Positions 24,196 through 33,531 of a stretch of DNA of 64,000 nt are shown here, one piece after another (within the stretch, counting starts at the first letter, position 1; the number at the start of each line of letters is the position of its first letter). This DNA is from Bacillota bacterium (GTDB lineage Bacteria > Bacillota > Clostridia > Lachnospirales > Lachnospiraceae). The position numbers and the translations under genes were made by a program. The DNA is taken from NCBI GenBank assembly GCA_023418475.1, contig JAEZZO010000072.1:155716-219715 (forward strand). Reading direction: 5' to 3'. The notes under the pieces were generated by a model, which was not told the origin of the DNA, ran no database searches, and saw only the letters and a program-made list of their open reading frames with translations.

Positions 24196-26184
24196 ATGAA
24201 GAGCATCAAGACAAAAATGACAGTATCATTATCTATTCTTATATGTGCCATAACTATGGCAATCGGGGGAATATCTTTAAAAAGCGGCTATGACGCTTTA
24301 AAAGAGGAGGCATGTAACTCCTTAAAATTATTAGCTGCTGATGGAGCAAAACTAACTGAGAGCAGAATAGAGACGCTGTTTACTTCACTTTTGATGATAG
24401 CGCAAAAGCAGGAAATTAAAAATATGGGTTGGAAGATCAATTTAGAAACCTTAAAAGAGGAGTTAAGTAAAACCTCTTTTGTTGATATAGGAATTATACT
24501 GCCGAATGGCTATGCGAATTATACGGATGGAACAGTCAGGCTGATGCGTGATAAAAGCTATGTAAGGGATGCCTTATCCGGAAAGACAGCAATGTCGGAT
24601 GTTATAATTAGCAGAGTATCCAGAAAACCGGAGATAGAGCTGTGTGTTCCGATCCGGAAGAATGATAAGATAATTGGTGCTATGATTGCTCGCAAAGAAG
24701 CAGATACTCTGGGGAATATCATTCAGGACGGCGGATACGGGAAAGATGGATATGCGTTTATGATAAATGGGGAAGGAAGGCTAATTGCTTATCCTGACGT
24801 TGAGAAAGTAATTAAAATGTTTAACCCGATTAAGGAAATGAAAAAAAATACTACACTCACTTCACTTGCAGATGCCTTTAAAAGCATGCTGGATCAAAAA
24901 ACGGGGATGATTGACTTTACACAGAGTGGGAAAAAGTATTATGCAGGTTTTGCCCAAATTAAGGGAACAGATTGGATTTATGCCATAACAGCGGATCAAA
25001 AGGAAGTTTTTTCTGTTATTCCGGAAATGACACGTACCATTGCTATCGTAATGCTGGTTGTATTATTTCTGGGTATGGGACTCGTGATTATAATGGAACA
25101 GGCATTTATTAAACCATTGATGAGGATTGCGAAGCTTTCGAAGCAGATTGGTAATTTCGATCTGACAGTAAGTGTACCGGAGCAATATTTAAAGAAAAAG
25201 GATGAAATTGGAATATTATCCGGAGCTTTTCATACGCTCACACGGAATTTAAGAGAAATCATCAAACAGATCAACTCCATGGCCAATCAGGTCACAGCCT
25301 CTGCGCAGGAACTTACTGCAGCGTCCGCGCAATCAGCGCAGATTACGGGAGAAATCTCTCAGACAGTAGGAAATATTGCGCAAGGTGCCACGCAGCAAGC
25401 TGAAAATACGGAAAAAGGTTCAGAGAGTATAGTTTTGTTAAATAAAAAGATTGAGAAAAACCATGATCATTTGATTAATCTGAATGATACCACAGAGCAG
25501 GTTAATCTGCTGGTAAACAGGGGTCTTGAGGAGATTGGTCATTTATCGGAGGCGGCGAGGAATAATCAAATTGCGATAGAGGAGATAAGTGATATTATTT
25601 TCCAGACGAAACAAAGCTCAAAACAGATCAGTGAAGCAAGCAAAATGATTTCTGAAATGGCAAGACAGACAAATCTTCTGGCATTAAATGCTACGATAGA
25701 AGCTGCAAGAGCAGGAGAAGCCGGAAGAGGCTTTGCAGTAGTGGCAGAGGAAATTCAGAAAATGGCTGACCAGTCCTCCGCGTCTACCCGATCAATTGAT
25801 AATATTATAAAAACACTTCAAAATAATGTGGTACATACTTCAGAAAGTATGGAAAAAATAACCAAAACAGCTAGAGATCAACAAGATACAATATCCGATA
25901 CTATACAGAGATACCTATCCATTTCAGATGCAATGAAGACTTCCAAGGATGCGGTAGCAGAGCTTAATTCTTCTGAAGCGGACATGAAGAATGTTAAAAA
26001 TGAAATCATTAGGATGCTTGCGTCACTTTCCTTCATTGCTGAGCAAAATGCGGCAGGAACGCAGCAGGCAGCAGTCTTTATTGAGGAACAGACTGATTCA
26101 GCAGGAGCATTGACGGAAACCAGTTACCAGTTATCCAAATTAGCGGAAAGCTTACAATCAATTATTGAAAAATTTCATATTTAA
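24196..26184 (+). CDS. Methyl-accepting chemotaxis protein
   Basis: A 662-residue chemoreceptor. A first membrane helix (about 8-26) is followed by an extracellular double-Cache sensor (30-275) and a second helix (about 283-305). Then comes a HAMP domain (306-360) and a signalling domain (to 662) with the hairpin-tip signature MARQTNLLALNATIEAARAGEAGRGFAVVAEE (named here by position, about 492-523; key residues E-AARAGE-GRGFAVVA). It should signal through CheA/CheW to motility or another output. GGAGG at 24185-24189 abuts an ATG at 24190, so the ATG at 24196 is the likelier start. A separate chex gene lies at 56.7 kb. Confidence 0.94.
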   Translation: MKSIKTKMTVSLSILICAITMAIGGISLKSGYDALKEEACNSLKLLAADGAKLTESRIETLFTSLLMIAQKQEIKNMGWKINLETLKEELSKTSFVDIGIILPNGYANYTDGTVRLMRDKSYVRDALSGKTAMSDVIISRVSRKPEIELCVPIRKNDKIIGAMIARKEADTLGNIIQDGGYGKDGYAFMINGEGRLIAYPDVEKVIKMFNPIKEMKKNTTLTSLADAFKSMLDQKTGMIDFTQSGKKYYAGFAQIKGTDWIYAITADQKEVFSVIPEMTRTIAIVMLVVLFLGMGLVIIMEQAFIKPLMRIAKLSKQIGNFDLTVSVPEQYLKKKDEIGILSGAFHTLTRNLREIIKQINSMANQVTASAQELTAASAQSAQITGEISQTVGNIAQGATQQAENTEKGSESIVLLNKKIEKNHDHLINLNDTTEQVNLLVNRGLEEIGHLSEAARNNQIAIEEISDIIFQTKQSSKQISEASKMISEMARQTNLLALNATIEAARAGEAGRGFAVVAEEIQKMADQSSASTRSIDNIIKTLQNNVVHTSESMEKITKTARDQQDTISDTIQRYLSISDAMKTSKDAVAELNSSEADMKNVKNEIIRMLASLSFIAEQNAAGTQQAAVFIEEQTDSAGALTETSYQLSKLAESLQSIIEKFHI

Positions 26185-26212
26185 GAATATAGCCTAAGAA
26201 GATTCAATTGAC

Positions 26213-26282
26213 AAAAGCCTGATCCAGGTTATGTAGATGCACTATATTCATCAGGCAAATCATTTTTAGGCTCTTGACATTT
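26213..26282 (+). repeat. Dispersed noncoding repeat, short copy
   Basis: Seventy bases whose two ends match, inverted, the ends of the 19112-19285 copy (GCCTGATCCAGGTTATGTAG; then ATCATTTTTAGGCTCTTGAC). GCCTGAT and ATCAGGC inside it form a hairpin. It lies 28 bases after the chemoreceptor stop, so it may end that transcript. Confidence 0.7.
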
Positions 26283-26377
26283 AAATCCTAAGAAATTAAA
26301 CCGAATAAAATGAAAATCTCATTTTTTTCAATCTGTAGAATATATTTATTATCAGAAAAGATAGAATGAGGTATAGG

Positions 26378-28075
26378 ATGCAATCTGAGGAAAACCCAAT
26401 AACCAGTCAAAGCTTTGCGGACATTATCGTAGAATACCAGGGAGATAGATCTTTGCTTAACTCCTTTGGAAATGTACCTGTTACCATTATTAATGAGGTG
26501 GTTGCTTTAGTTAATATACCACTGCAGCAAATGGATAACAGCATTACATCATATGCCTATGCCCGGATTCCATCCATTGGAGGACTGGTAAGCGATAATA
26601 GTCTGGAAGCATCCGGTATCATAAAAATCCGAAACGTTCCAAACTTCAATCTAAGGGGGCAGGGTGTCTTAATAGCGGTCATAGATACCGGAATTGAATA
26701 TACAAATCCTATCTTTCAAAATGCGGATAAAACGACCAGAATTGTTTCGATCTGGGATCAGACAATAGAAGGCAGTTTACCGCAGGAAGGTATAAAATAT
26801 GGTACAGTATATACCAAAGAGCAGATAAATACAGCATTACAAAGTGACAAACCTTATCAAGTGGTTCCAAGCAAAGATGATAATGGTCATGGAACAATGG
26901 TTGCAGGTATTGCAGGAGGATCTGAATCACTGGCCAATAATTTTGCTGGTGTTGCACCGGATGCTGAATTTGTTATTGTAAAATTGAAACAGGCGAAGAA
27001 TTATCTCAGAAATTATTACTTTGTACCGGAAAATGTATTCTGTATTCAAGAGACGGATTTTTTGTTTGCACTTGAATATGTGCTTGGTGCAGCAAGTAAA
27101 TCGCATAGACCTCTTGTGATCTGTGTATCGAATAATGGTTCCCAGGGAGCACATGACGGAAGAAGTGTAGCTGGCAGATACCTATCAGGTGTTGCAAGCA
27201 GGCAGGGGATAGGAATTGTAATCGCAGGCGGGAATGAAGGTAATGCAAGAAGACATTATTATGGAACGGTTGATCCTTCAACAGGGTATGATATTGTTGA
27301 ACTAAATGTTGGTGAGAATGAAATGGGCTTTCCTATGGAAATATGGGGACAGTCACCAAGTATTCTTACCATTGATATATTATCACCATCCGGAGAATAC
27401 ATACCAAGAATTATAGCTTCCAGAAATGAAAGCAGGCAAATCAGTTTTATTTTCGAAGATACCATAATTGATGTGATATATACATTGGTTGAGACAGAAA
27501 GCGGTGATCAACTAATTCTTCTACGCTTTTCAAAGCCCGCACCCGGAATATGGAAATTTCATGTATATGAAAGAGGAGATTTGCAGGTAGGCTTTCATAT
27601 TTGGCTGCCCATGGATGGTTTTATATCAGATAATACTTTTTTTATCCGTTCCGATCCCTATACCACAATTCTTGCAGTGGGAAACACTAGAAATCCTGTA
27701 ACAGTAACCGCTTATAATAATGAAGATGGCAGCCTTTACCTTAATTCAAGTCGAGGATATACCCGTTTAAACGAAATAAAACCCAATATTGCAGCACCGG
27801 GAGTAAATATAACCGGACCTGCCCTAGACCAAAGCTTTGTTCCTTATACCGGGACCAGTGTAGCAGCAGCTCATACCACAGGGGTGGTGGCAATGTTATT
27901 GGAATGGGGTATCGTAAATGGGAATTTACCGGGAATGAGTACCGTTGAAATAAATAAATTGTTGATGAGGGGCGCTAAAAGAGAGACAGATTTGCTATAT
28001 CCAAATCGTGACTGGGGATATGGGAAATTGGATGTATTCAATGTGTTTGACAGTCTTAGGGGAGAAACTGTATAA
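26378..28075 (+). CDS. Csp-like subtilisin family (S8) protease, intact triad
   Basis: A 565-residue subtilase of the clostridial Csp (germination-specific protease) type. Residues 1-85 are a prodomain. The triad is complete: Asp103 (VIDTGIEY), His171 (NGHGTMVAG) and Ser494 (GTSVAAAH), with oxyanion Asn286 (GGNEGN). Between the Asn and the Ser lies an insert of about 140 residues (300-440) matching the Csp jelly-roll domain. Csp proteases activate the cortex hydrolase SleC at germination; sleC is not in this window, and paralogues may have other roles. No signal peptide is seen. An ATG 12 bases upstream is in frame; GAGG between them favours 26378. Confidence 0.85.
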   Translation: MQSEENPITSQSFADIIVEYQGDRSLLNSFGNVPVTIINEVVALVNIPLQQMDNSITSYAYARIPSIGGLVSDNSLEASGIIKIRNVPNFNLRGQGVLIAVIDTGIEYTNPIFQNADKTTRIVSIWDQTIEGSLPQEGIKYGTVYTKEQINTALQSDKPYQVVPSKDDNGHGTMVAGIAGGSESLANNFAGVAPDAEFVIVKLKQAKNYLRNYYFVPENVFCIQETDFLFALEYVLGAASKSHRPLVICVSNNGSQGAHDGRSVAGRYLSGVASRQGIGIVIAGGNEGNARRHYYGTVDPSTGYDIVELNVGENEMGFPMEIWGQSPSILTIDILSPSGEYIPRIIASRNESRQISFIFEDTIIDVIYTLVETESGDQLILLRFSKPAPGIWKFHVYERGDLQVGFHIWLPMDGFISDNTFFIRSDPYTTILAVGNTRNPVTVTAYNNEDGSLYLNSSRGYTRLNEIKPNIAAPGVNITGPALDQSFVPYTGTSVAAAHTTGVVAMLLEWGIVNGNLPGMSTVEINKLLMRGAKRETDLLYPNRDWGYGKLDVFNVFDSLRGETV

Positions 28076-28171
28076 ACAATCCTTATAAAATCATTCACAA
28101 GATCACGCCTGACGATTTTTCATCAAGTTTTTCGTTCTTATATACTACCTGACAGCAGGATGGAGGTTAAT

Positions 28172-29881
28172 ATGACAGGGAATGAAAGAAGCCGGATTAC
28201 AAGTGAAGATTATGCTGACTATATTATTGATTATCGTGCAAATCCTAATATTTCCGAACTGTTTCCCGGTGCGGCTGTTTTCTATATAAATACGGTCTAT
28301 GCTGTGATACATTTGCCGGTATCGCAGTTTGAAAACAGGCTGCAAACAGGTAATAGACTGGCCAGAATACCTAGTATACTGGGTTTAACCAGTGAAGCTG
28401 CACTGGAAGCTTCAGGTGTAAAAAAACTGCGTAATATTCCGGATTTTAATTTACGTGGTCAGGGAGTTATGATTGGCTTTATTGATACCGGAATCAAATA
28501 TACTTTACCGGCATTTAAAAAAACGGACGGAACGACCAAGATCCACTCAATCTGGGATCAGTCAATTCAAAGTGAAAATGGATATCCGTATCATACCTAT
28601 TACGGAACGGAATATAAGGCAGAGCAGATTAATACGGCTCTCGGAAGTGAAAATCCGCTTACGATTGTGCCAAGTACGGATGAAAATGGACATGGAACGA
28701 TGCTCGCAGCAATTGCTGCCGGAACCGAAGATCGTTCTGCCGGCTTTTTTGGTGTTGCACCGGAGGCGGAGCTTGTAATTGTGAAGTTAAAACAGGCAAA
28801 GAAATTCCTGAGAAATTTTTTTGCCATACCAGAGAATGCGTTATGTTATCAGGAAAATGACATAATGTGGGGCGTTCAGTATTGCCTTGCGGTTGCCAGA
28901 GAACTTAATCGACCAATTGCTATCTGTATCGGAGTCGGTACTTCGCAATCTGCTCATGACGGAACAAATCCGTTGTCGCAACAGCTGACCTTGCTTGCGG
29001 ATCATCCTCAGGTTGCTATAGCATCCTCCGCAGGTAATGAAGGTAATTTAGGAAGACATTTCCATTCGATTATTGATCAGACGGTTGGCAGTGTCAATAT
29101 GGAACTCAATGTAGGGGAAAAGGATAGTGGGTTTTCAATGCAGATATGGGGAGAAGCTCCGGGCATATACAGTATTGATATATTGTCGCCTTCCGGCGAG
29201 TATATCCCGAGAATGTCAGCAAGCTTGCAAGGAAGCCGCAAAATCTCTTTTATATTTGAGCAGACCGTGATTTTTCTGGAATATCAGACAGTGGATCCCA
29301 GAAATGGGGAAGAATTAATCTTGTTAAATTTCCATAAGGCAACAGCCGGAGTGTGGAAAATAACAATTTATGTACAAGGAAATCTGGCAGGAAATGTTCA
29401 TTCCTGGCTGCCGATGGGAGATTTTATTACTAGAGATACTTATTTTATACAACCCGATATTTATACGACGATTTTAGCTCCTTCAAACGCTGTTGTACCC
29501 ATAACCATTACGGCATATAACCCGGTTGGAGGTATCCTATACACGAATGCCAGCAGAGGGTTTTCTCGAACAAATGCGGTAAAGCCGGAGCTTGCCGCAC
29601 CAGGAGTAAATTACACTGCTCCAAATTTAAGCGGGGGCTATTCTGAATACACAGGAACCGGAGTTGCGACAGCACATACGGCAGGGATTATTGCATTACT
29701 TCTTGAATGGGGAGTGGTAAAGGGAAATCAAACCAGCTTCGATACCGTTGAAATAAAAAAATATTTGATCAGAGGAGCAAAACGAACAGCGAACCTTACC
29801 TATCCTAACAGAGAATGGGGATATGGAATGATTGATATTTTTAATACCTTTGATGTGTTAAGACAAAATATTCAACAGTAA
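28172..29881 (+). CDS. Csp-like subtilase with catalytic Ser replaced by Gly (predicted pseudoprotease)
   Basis: A 569-residue paralogue of the preceding gene, with the same prodomain, subtilase core and jelly-roll insert. Asp105 (FIDTGIKY), His174 (NGHGTMLAA) and Asn289 (AGNEGN) are kept. The nucleophile position reads GTGVATAH, so Gly497 (codon GGA) stands where Ser should be. Loss of Ser is like the CspC germinant-sensing pseudoprotease of Clostridioides difficile, which also has Gly there. The rest of the frame is intact and conserved, which argues against a decaying gene. GGATGGAGG precedes this ATG; the in-frame ATG at 28160 lies within that site. Confidence 0.85.
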   Translation: MTGNERSRITSEDYADYIIDYRANPNISELFPGAAVFYINTVYAVIHLPVSQFENRLQTGNRLARIPSILGLTSEAALEASGVKKLRNIPDFNLRGQGVMIGFIDTGIKYTLPAFKKTDGTTKIHSIWDQSIQSENGYPYHTYYGTEYKAEQINTALGSENPLTIVPSTDENGHGTMLAAIAAGTEDRSAGFFGVAPEAELVIVKLKQAKKFLRNFFAIPENALCYQENDIMWGVQYCLAVARELNRPIAICIGVGTSQSAHDGTNPLSQQLTLLADHPQVAIASSAGNEGNLGRHFHSIIDQTVGSVNMELNVGEKDSGFSMQIWGEAPGIYSIDILSPSGEYIPRMSASLQGSRKISFIFEQTVIFLEYQTVDPRNGEELILLNFHKATAGVWKITIYVQGNLAGNVHSWLPMGDFITRDTYFIQPDIYTTILAPSNAVVPITITAYNPVGGILYTNASRGFSRTNAVKPELAAPGVNYTAPNLSGGYSEYTGTGVATAHTAGIIALLLEWGVVKGNQTSFDTVEIKKYLIRGAKRTANLTYPNREWGYGMIDIFNTFDVLRQNIQQ

Positions 29882-30065
29882 ATTTACATCTTCTAAAATT
29901 CCTTTTCGGAAGTATTATTTTCAATAAAAATAAAAATTTATATTTATTGAGAAATTATCTGTAGAATAAATGTATAAACTTTCCCATTTTACAAACAATA
30001 TTATTAGAAAAATTTATAACAGATAGCTGATAATCAAACTACGTAAAATGGAGGAAAAATCTAAT

Positions 30066-30614
30066 ATGAAAGCAACAGGTATAGTAAGAAGAATAGATGA
30101 CCTTGGACGTGTTGTTGTCCCAAAAGAAATTAGAAGGACATTAAGAATTCGGGAAGGAGATCCCCTGGAAATATTTACGGACAGAGAAGGCGAAATCATA
30201 TTAAAAAAATATTCACCGATAGGTGAATTAGGCCAGTTTGCAAAACAGTATGCTGATTCACTGAACCAGACAACCGGACACATAGTCGCGATTGCTGATA
30301 AGGATCAATTTATCGCTGTAGCTGGACCTACAAAGAAGGATTTGATAACAAAGGGAATTAGCCATGAGCTGGAAGAAGCAATTAATGAACGTGAGGTTAT
30401 TGTTGCAGCAAAGGATGATAAGAACTATATAAAAATTATGAATGAAGACGATACGGAATTTACGTATGAGGTAATTACACCAATCATCAGTGAAGGTGAT
30501 GCGATAGGTGCAGTAATCATATTAACGAAAGAAGCGAAGACTAAATTTGGTGAGCTTGAAATAAAACTTGCAAGCACGGCTGCTGCGTTTTTAGGAAGGC
30601 AGATGGAGCAATAA
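30066..30614 (+). CDS. spoVT: Stage V sporulation protein T (AbrB-type regulator)
   Basis: A forespore transcription regulator that adjusts sigma-G genes. It has 182 residues. Residues 1-50 are the AbrB swapped-hairpin DNA-binding domain (MKATGIVRRIDDLGRVVVP). Residues 56-182 are the GAF-like domain that senses an unknown ligand. GGAGG at 30050-30054 is 11 bases from this ATG; the ATG at 30048 overlaps it. It opens the conserved spoVT-yabN-yabO-yabP-yabQ-divIC block known from Bacillus subtilis. Confidence 0.95.
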   Translation: MKATGIVRRIDDLGRVVVPKEIRRTLRIREGDPLEIFTDREGEIILKKYSPIGELGQFAKQYADSLNQTTGHIVAIADKDQFIAVAGPTKKDLITKGISHELEEAINEREVIVAAKDDKNYIKIMNEDDTEFTYEVITPIISEGDAIGAVIILTKEAKTKFGELEIKLASTAAAFLGRQMEQ

Positions 30615-30840
30615 GGATATGTAAAATGCACTCCGCTATGCGATAATTTACTTGATCGTAATGGGGGAGTGCTTTTATTATTTCTTGTAAATATCTCCTT
30701 ACTGCTGTTATAATTATACAGGATGATTGTGGAATACAAAATAAGTTATCATTGTGTGCACAGAATGTTCCTTGGCAAAAGTAAAGCAGAAGGAACATCT
30801 GCAGGTTTGAGATTACCAAGGCACCGGTACGGAGGTAGAA

Positions 30841-31629
30841 ATGTCAAAATACAGTTTTGAGGAATTTATGAATATCATACGAAAATTAAGAAGTAAGGAG
30901 GGATGCCCCTGGGATCGCGAGCAGACACATGAAAGTCTGAAAACCTGTCTTATAGAGGAATGCTATGAGACAATAGAAGCAATTGACAATAAGGATAAAG
31001 AGAATTTATGTGAGGAACTGGGTGACATACTTCTTCAGGTGGCTCTTCACAGTGCAATAGCGGAGGAAGCAAATGAGTTTGGTATAGACGACATTATTAC
31101 GGCAGAGGCCGAGAAAATGATCAGACGACATCCGCATGTATTTGGAGATACCATAGTCGAGAACGCAGAGGGTGTTATAAAAAACTGGGAGGAAATTAAG
31201 AAAAAAGAAAAGAAGTCAGCTACCGCTGCAGAGGAAATTCTTGGAGTGCCAAGAGCGTTTCCAGCGACAATCAGAGCGGAGAAGGTACAGAAGAAAGCAT
31301 CGAAGGCAGGGATGGATTTTAATGGGTATAAACAGGTGCTGGAAAAGGTGTATGAAGAGCTCAAAGAGCTTGAAAAATCAATAGAAATAGGGGATAAGAG
31401 GGAGATTGAAGAGGAATTTGGAGATGTACTTTTTACAATAGTTAATTTATCTCGGTTTTTACAATTAAATGCAGAAAATTCCTTGACAAATTCAACTAAT
31501 AAGTTTATAAATAGATTTGTAGATCTCTTTGCTCTAGCTGAGAGCAGAGGATACAGACTATATGAACTATCCCCTATAGAGCAAGACGTTTTGTGGAGGG
31601 AAGTAAAATCTAATCAGATTAAAATATAA
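30841..31629 (+). CDS. mazG: Nucleoside triphosphate pyrophosphohydrolase MazG
   Basis: Hydrolyses (d)NTPs to monophosphates and pyrophosphate, a house-cleaning enzyme. It has 262 residues with two MazG helical domains. The first has EECYETIEAID with EELGDILLQV; the second has YEELKELEKS with EEEFGDVLFTIV. Each supplies the EExxE...ExxD magnesium site. This corresponds to the C-terminal part of Bacillus YabN, without the N-terminal tetrapyrrole-methylase domain. GGAGG precedes the ATG, and hup follows after 27 bases. Confidence 0.94.
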   Translation: MSKYSFEEFMNIIRKLRSKEGCPWDREQTHESLKTCLIEECYETIEAIDNKDKENLCEELGDILLQVALHSAIAEEANEFGIDDIITAEAEKMIRRHPHVFGDTIVENAEGVIKNWEEIKKKEKKSATAAEEILGVPRAFPATIRAEKVQKKASKAGMDFNGYKQVLEKVYEELKELEKSIEIGDKREIEEEFGDVLFTIVNLSRFLQLNAENSLTNSTNKFINRFVDLFALAESRGYRLYELSPIEQDVLWREVKSNQIKI

Positions 31630-31656
31630 CAATTACTTTAGAGGAGGAGCAAATCC

Positions 31657-31932
31657 ATGAACAAAGCAGAATTAGTTGCAGCGATAGCAGAAAAGACCGA
31701 ATTTTCTAAAAAGGATTCAGAAAAAGCATTAAAAGCTTTTATTGATGTAGTTACAGAAGAATTAACAAAGGGTGAGAAGGTTCAGTTGGTAGGTTTTGGT
31801 ACTTTTGAAGTATCAGAAAGACCCGCAAGAACCGGTAGAAATCCTTTAACAAAAGAGACTATAACGATTGCTGCTTCTAAAGCACCGAAGTTCAAAGCAG
31901 GTAAAGCTTTAAAGGATGTTATCAACGCATAA
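31657..31932 (+). CDS. hup: HU family DNA-binding protein
   Basis: A 91-residue nucleoid protein that bends DNA. The fold is fully recognisable: MNKAELVAAIAEKTEFSKKD helices, then the flexible arm with GFGTFEVSERPARTGRNP (residues about 46-63; Pro63 intercalates) and the closing KAPKFKAGKALKD. GAGGAGG gives a strong ribosome site, as expected for an abundant protein. Its position between mazG and rqcP is typical of clostridia and differs from Bacillus. Confidence 0.97.
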   Translation: MNKAELVAAIAEKTEFSKKDSEKALKAFIDVVTEELTKGEKVQLVGFGTFEVSERPARTGRNPLTKETITIAASKAPKFKAGKALKDVINA

Positions 31933-31952
31933 TCAGTTGATTAAAAACAAAA

Positions 31953-32014
31953 AAAGGCTGTTTTAAATTCCGGATCTCATTGGGGTGTAGGGTATTTAAA
32001 GCAGCCTTTTCTAT
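31953..32014 (+). terminator. Terminator after hup
   Basis: AAAAGGCTGTTTTAAAT and ATTTAAAGCAGCCTTTT form a long stem (one G-U or mismatch) with a T-rich tail. It probably limits read-through from the strong hup gene into rqcP. Confidence 0.85.
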
Positions 32015-32044
32015 TTGTATTCACACACAGAAAAGAGGTTTGTA

Positions 32045-32284
32045 ATGAGACTGGATAAATATTTAAAAGTATCGCGTTTGATTAAAAGACGCACCGTAGC
32101 AAATGATGCCTGTGACGCAGGCAGGGTTACAATTAACCAAAAACCGGCAAAAGCTTCGGCGGAGGTTAAGGTTGGAGATATCATAGAAATCGGCTTCGGC
32201 AGTAAGGCTGTGAAGGTAGAGGTACTGGATGTACAGGAAACTACCAGGAAGGATGATGCCAAGGAGCTATATCGATATCTGTGA
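32045..32284 (+). CDS. rqcP: RqcP (YabO), S4-domain ribosome quality-control factor
   Basis: A 79-residue S4 RNA-binding protein. RqcP helps RqcH add alanine tails to stalled chains on 50S subunits, stabilising the P-site tRNA. The S4 fold is seen in MRLDKYLKVSRLIKRRTVA and GRVTINQKPAK. The start at 32045 has GAGG at 32036-32039; the frame is open 30 bases further up, where no site exists. It keeps the yabO position before yabP. Confidence 0.93.
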   Translation: MRLDKYLKVSRLIKRRTVANDACDAGRVTINQKPAKASAEVKVGDIIEIGFGSKAVKVEVLDVQETTRKDDAKELYRYL

Positions 32285-32407
32285 TAGTATTTTTGTAATT
32301 CATGATTGGAATGAAGTAGTAAGTCTTCTCATATACTTAAAAAGATACAACATGTTCTATTTTAGAGCAGTTAATCGAAGGGTATATTATATGAGGAGGC
32401 TTTTTCT

Positions 32408-32695
32408 ATGGAAGAGAAGCAACAGGTTCTAAAAGGGCATAAACTGAATATCAATGCCAGAAAAAATGCTACAATAACAGGAGTGAATGACGTTCTGTCT
32501 TTTGATGCTGGAGAAGTTCTGCTTCAGACAGAGCAGGGCGTATTGATGATACGGGGCAGTGAATTGCATGTGAGTAGACTTACACTGGAAAAAGGGGAAG
32601 TGGATATAGATGGAAGAATTGACAGCTTAACCTATTCAGATACAGTGGGAAATGGTAAGTCGGGAGAGTCCTTGTTTGGCAGGCTTTTTAAATAG
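32408..32695 (+). CDS. yabP: Sporulation protein YabP
   Basis: A 95-residue YabP family protein. The family is needed for spore formation in Bacillus subtilis, under sigma-E control, with unknown biochemistry. Typical features are HKLNINARKNATITGVNDV and a beta-rich remainder ending in VDIDGRIDSL. GAGGAGG precedes the ATG. yabQ follows after 9 bases, so the two are co-transcribed. Confidence 0.93.
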   Translation: MEEKQQVLKGHKLNINARKNATITGVNDVLSFDAGEVLLQTEQGVLMIRGSELHVSRLTLEKGEVDIDGRIDSLTYSDTVGNGKSGESLFGRLFK

Positions 32696-32704
32696 GAGGC
32701 CTGT

Positions 32705-33412
32705 ATGAATAGCGCAATTTCAGTAGAACTTCAATTTTTTCTGGTATCAGTATTAAGCGGAGCCATAATACTGATCGTTTATGATTGCCTGCGTATCTTT
32801 CGCAGAGTATTGAAACATGACGGTTTTTTTATTGCCCTTGAAGATATGATTTTCTGGGTTTGTGCAAGTTTATTTATTTTTATCATGATGTATCGGCAGA
32901 ATGACGGTATAATCCGCGGTTTTTCTATTATGGGTATGGCAAGCGGAATGCTGCTCTATCACTATGCATTCAGTGATCTCCTGGTAAAATGGATTTCTGA
33001 ACTTATTAATATGTTAATTAGCCCATTGGTCTTTCTATTAAAATTAATAAGAAAATTAATAGGAATTATCTGGCGTAAAGAAAAGAAAGTAATAAATATT
33101 CTGACAAGTAGATTGAAAAAAATAACAAAATCAGTTAGAATAGCATTAAACAAAAGAAAACTGGCATCTGCCGAGAAGAGGCAGCTGCGTTTGAAGGATA
33201 AAAGCATTAAAAAACAAAAGGAAGAAGAAAAGAAACAGGAAAAGAAGCAAAAGGAAAAACAAAAGAAAAAACAAAAGAAACAGAAGGAAAAGCATCAAGC
33301 AAAAATAAATTCAGATCGTAAATCAGCTACAAGCTTACAGAATGATACGGACAGAAATTCATCAAAGAATCTGAATAAAAAATCGCAAAATATTACAAAA
33401 AAGAACATATAA
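32705..33412 (+). CDS. yabQ: Sporulation protein YabQ with long basic tail
   Basis: A 235-residue membrane protein. About four hydrophobic segments occupy residues 8-120 (YabQ domain, needed for cortex formation in Bacillus). The C-terminal 90 residues are a highly charged Lys/Gln/Glu tail (repeats of KKQKEK type). The tail is longer than in the Bacillus protein and is probably cytoplasmic and coiled. TAGGAGG precedes the ATG. It is expected to be expressed with yabP in the mother cell. Confidence 0.88.
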   Translation: MNSAISVELQFFLVSVLSGAIILIVYDCLRIFRRVLKHDGFFIALEDMIFWVCASLFIFIMMYRQNDGIIRGFSIMGMASGMLLYHYAFSDLLVKWISELINMLISPLVFLLKLIRKLIGIIWRKEKKVINILTSRLKKITKSVRIALNKRKLASAEKRQLRLKDKSIKKQKEEEKKQEKKQKEKQKKKQKKQKEKHQAKINSDRKSATSLQNDTDRNSSKNLNKKSQNITKKNI

Positions 33413-33531
33413 AAAATTCGATAAATCGTAAAGAGATCAGGATAAATATTTATTGGAAATTACCCTTCCGTAAAATTGCAGCAATAAAAATAATAAAACC
33501 TAAGAATCATTTATAGGAGATGAAGAGAATA

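Noticed and set aside
28172..29881. Second subtilase as a decaying pseudogene
   Set aside because: The frame is full length, the other catalytic residues and the jelly-roll insert are conserved, and the ribosome site is strong. A maintained pseudoprotease is more likely.
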